Source of the DNA: Halichondria panicea
Lineage: Eukaryota > Porifera > Demospongiae > Suberitida > Halichondriidae
Direction: 5' to 3'
DNA length: 64,000 bases
Assembly (NCBI RefSeq): GCF_963675165.1
Contig: NC_087382.1
Location: 6,682,315-6,746,314 of the forward strand
A program made the translations under genes and the position numbers. Below the pieces are notes generated by a model. That model was given only the letters and a program-made list of their open reading frames with translations, ran no database searches and was not told the origin of the DNA. This document shows, piece after piece, positions 63,811 to 64,000 of the stretch (the first letter of the stretch is position 1; every line of letters starts with the position of its first letter).

Positions 63811-64000
63811 CTCTACTGGGCGTGACAGTTTAGCGACATCATGTGGGTGTGGGTGTGGTTATATGGGTTGATGATCACGTTTACCATTGGTTTTACAAAT
63901 CTATAATCTGATTGGCGCAGGGGACCACTCCACATGCACACTCCACATGCACACTGTTCCTAGAACCTGATATGGAGTAGAGTCCACTACTCCATAATGG
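63811..64000. other. Right edge, non-coding
   Basis: GTGGGTGTG-type repeats at 63844-63857 and CTCCACATGCACA duplicated near 63928-63954. Nothing else seen. Confidence 0.3.

Overview
This is eukaryotic, animal-type DNA. It is AT-rich, with spliced genes, CA/TG microsatellites and many families of metazoan transposons. The mix points to a non-bilaterian marine invertebrate, most likely a sponge: piggyBac elements with TTAA ends, a Helitron with an OTU domain and Lys/Ser-rich N-terminal repeats, a Ty3/gypsy element with integrase before reverse transcriptase, a LINE with a PHD-like finger, and IS630/Tc1-like, hAT and pogo elements. The organism call is inference. I see no bacterial operon, rRNA gene or convincing tRNA, and no host gene I can name. 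Two spliced genes of unknown function (6.8-7.4 kb and 19.9-21.25 kb) are the best host candidates, and both could still belong to mobile elements.

Layout. 0-3.35 kb: a Ty3/gypsy element broken into a plus-strand integrase/RT part and a minus-strand RNase H part with its presumed LTR. 4.15-6.37 kb: an apparently complete transposon with two convergent ORFs, a DDE transposase and an accessory protein. 8.9 kb: a small MITE. 10.4-14.8 kb: a cluster of one piggyBac family (called PB-A here), with two MITEs that keep transposase exon 1, plus the 3' half of a parent element interrupted by another MITE. 16.3-17.3 kb: a decayed IS630-like transposase. 17.8-19.5 kb: dispersed repeats and a pogo MITE. 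19.9-21.25 kb: a six-exon gene. 21.6-25.3 kb: a near-complete second piggyBac (PB-B). 25.5-26.5 kb: a coiled-coil ORF and a minisatellite. 28-29.5 kb: a gypsy-type integrase remnant with an intron-bearing tail. 31.7-34.2 kb: a LINE. 35.05-35.6 kb: a hairpin-rich satellite. 39.1-41.3 kb: a second PB-A parent with a PB-A MITE inside it. 43.8-44.5 kb: a decayed TE-type protein. 45.5-48.1 kb: a third piggyBac (PB-C). 48.8-50.2 kb: a diverged, broken copy of the two-gene transposon. 52.5-56.9 kb: a Helitron. 60.4-62.2 kb: a hAT. 63.5 kb: the start of a second Helitron.

The observations most worth following are these. First, the IS630/Tc1-like transposon has a conserved convergent accessory gene, seen twice at very different ages, which argues that the pair travels and works together. 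Second, exact back-to-back duplications of about 10-20 bp occur through the whole window, breaking many transposase frames; they are either a mutational signature of this genome or an assembly artefact. Third, TTAA and TA target duplications, checked against related sequences, show a readable nesting order among the piggyBac elements and MITEs. All assignments come from reading translated motifs by eye; no database search was run.
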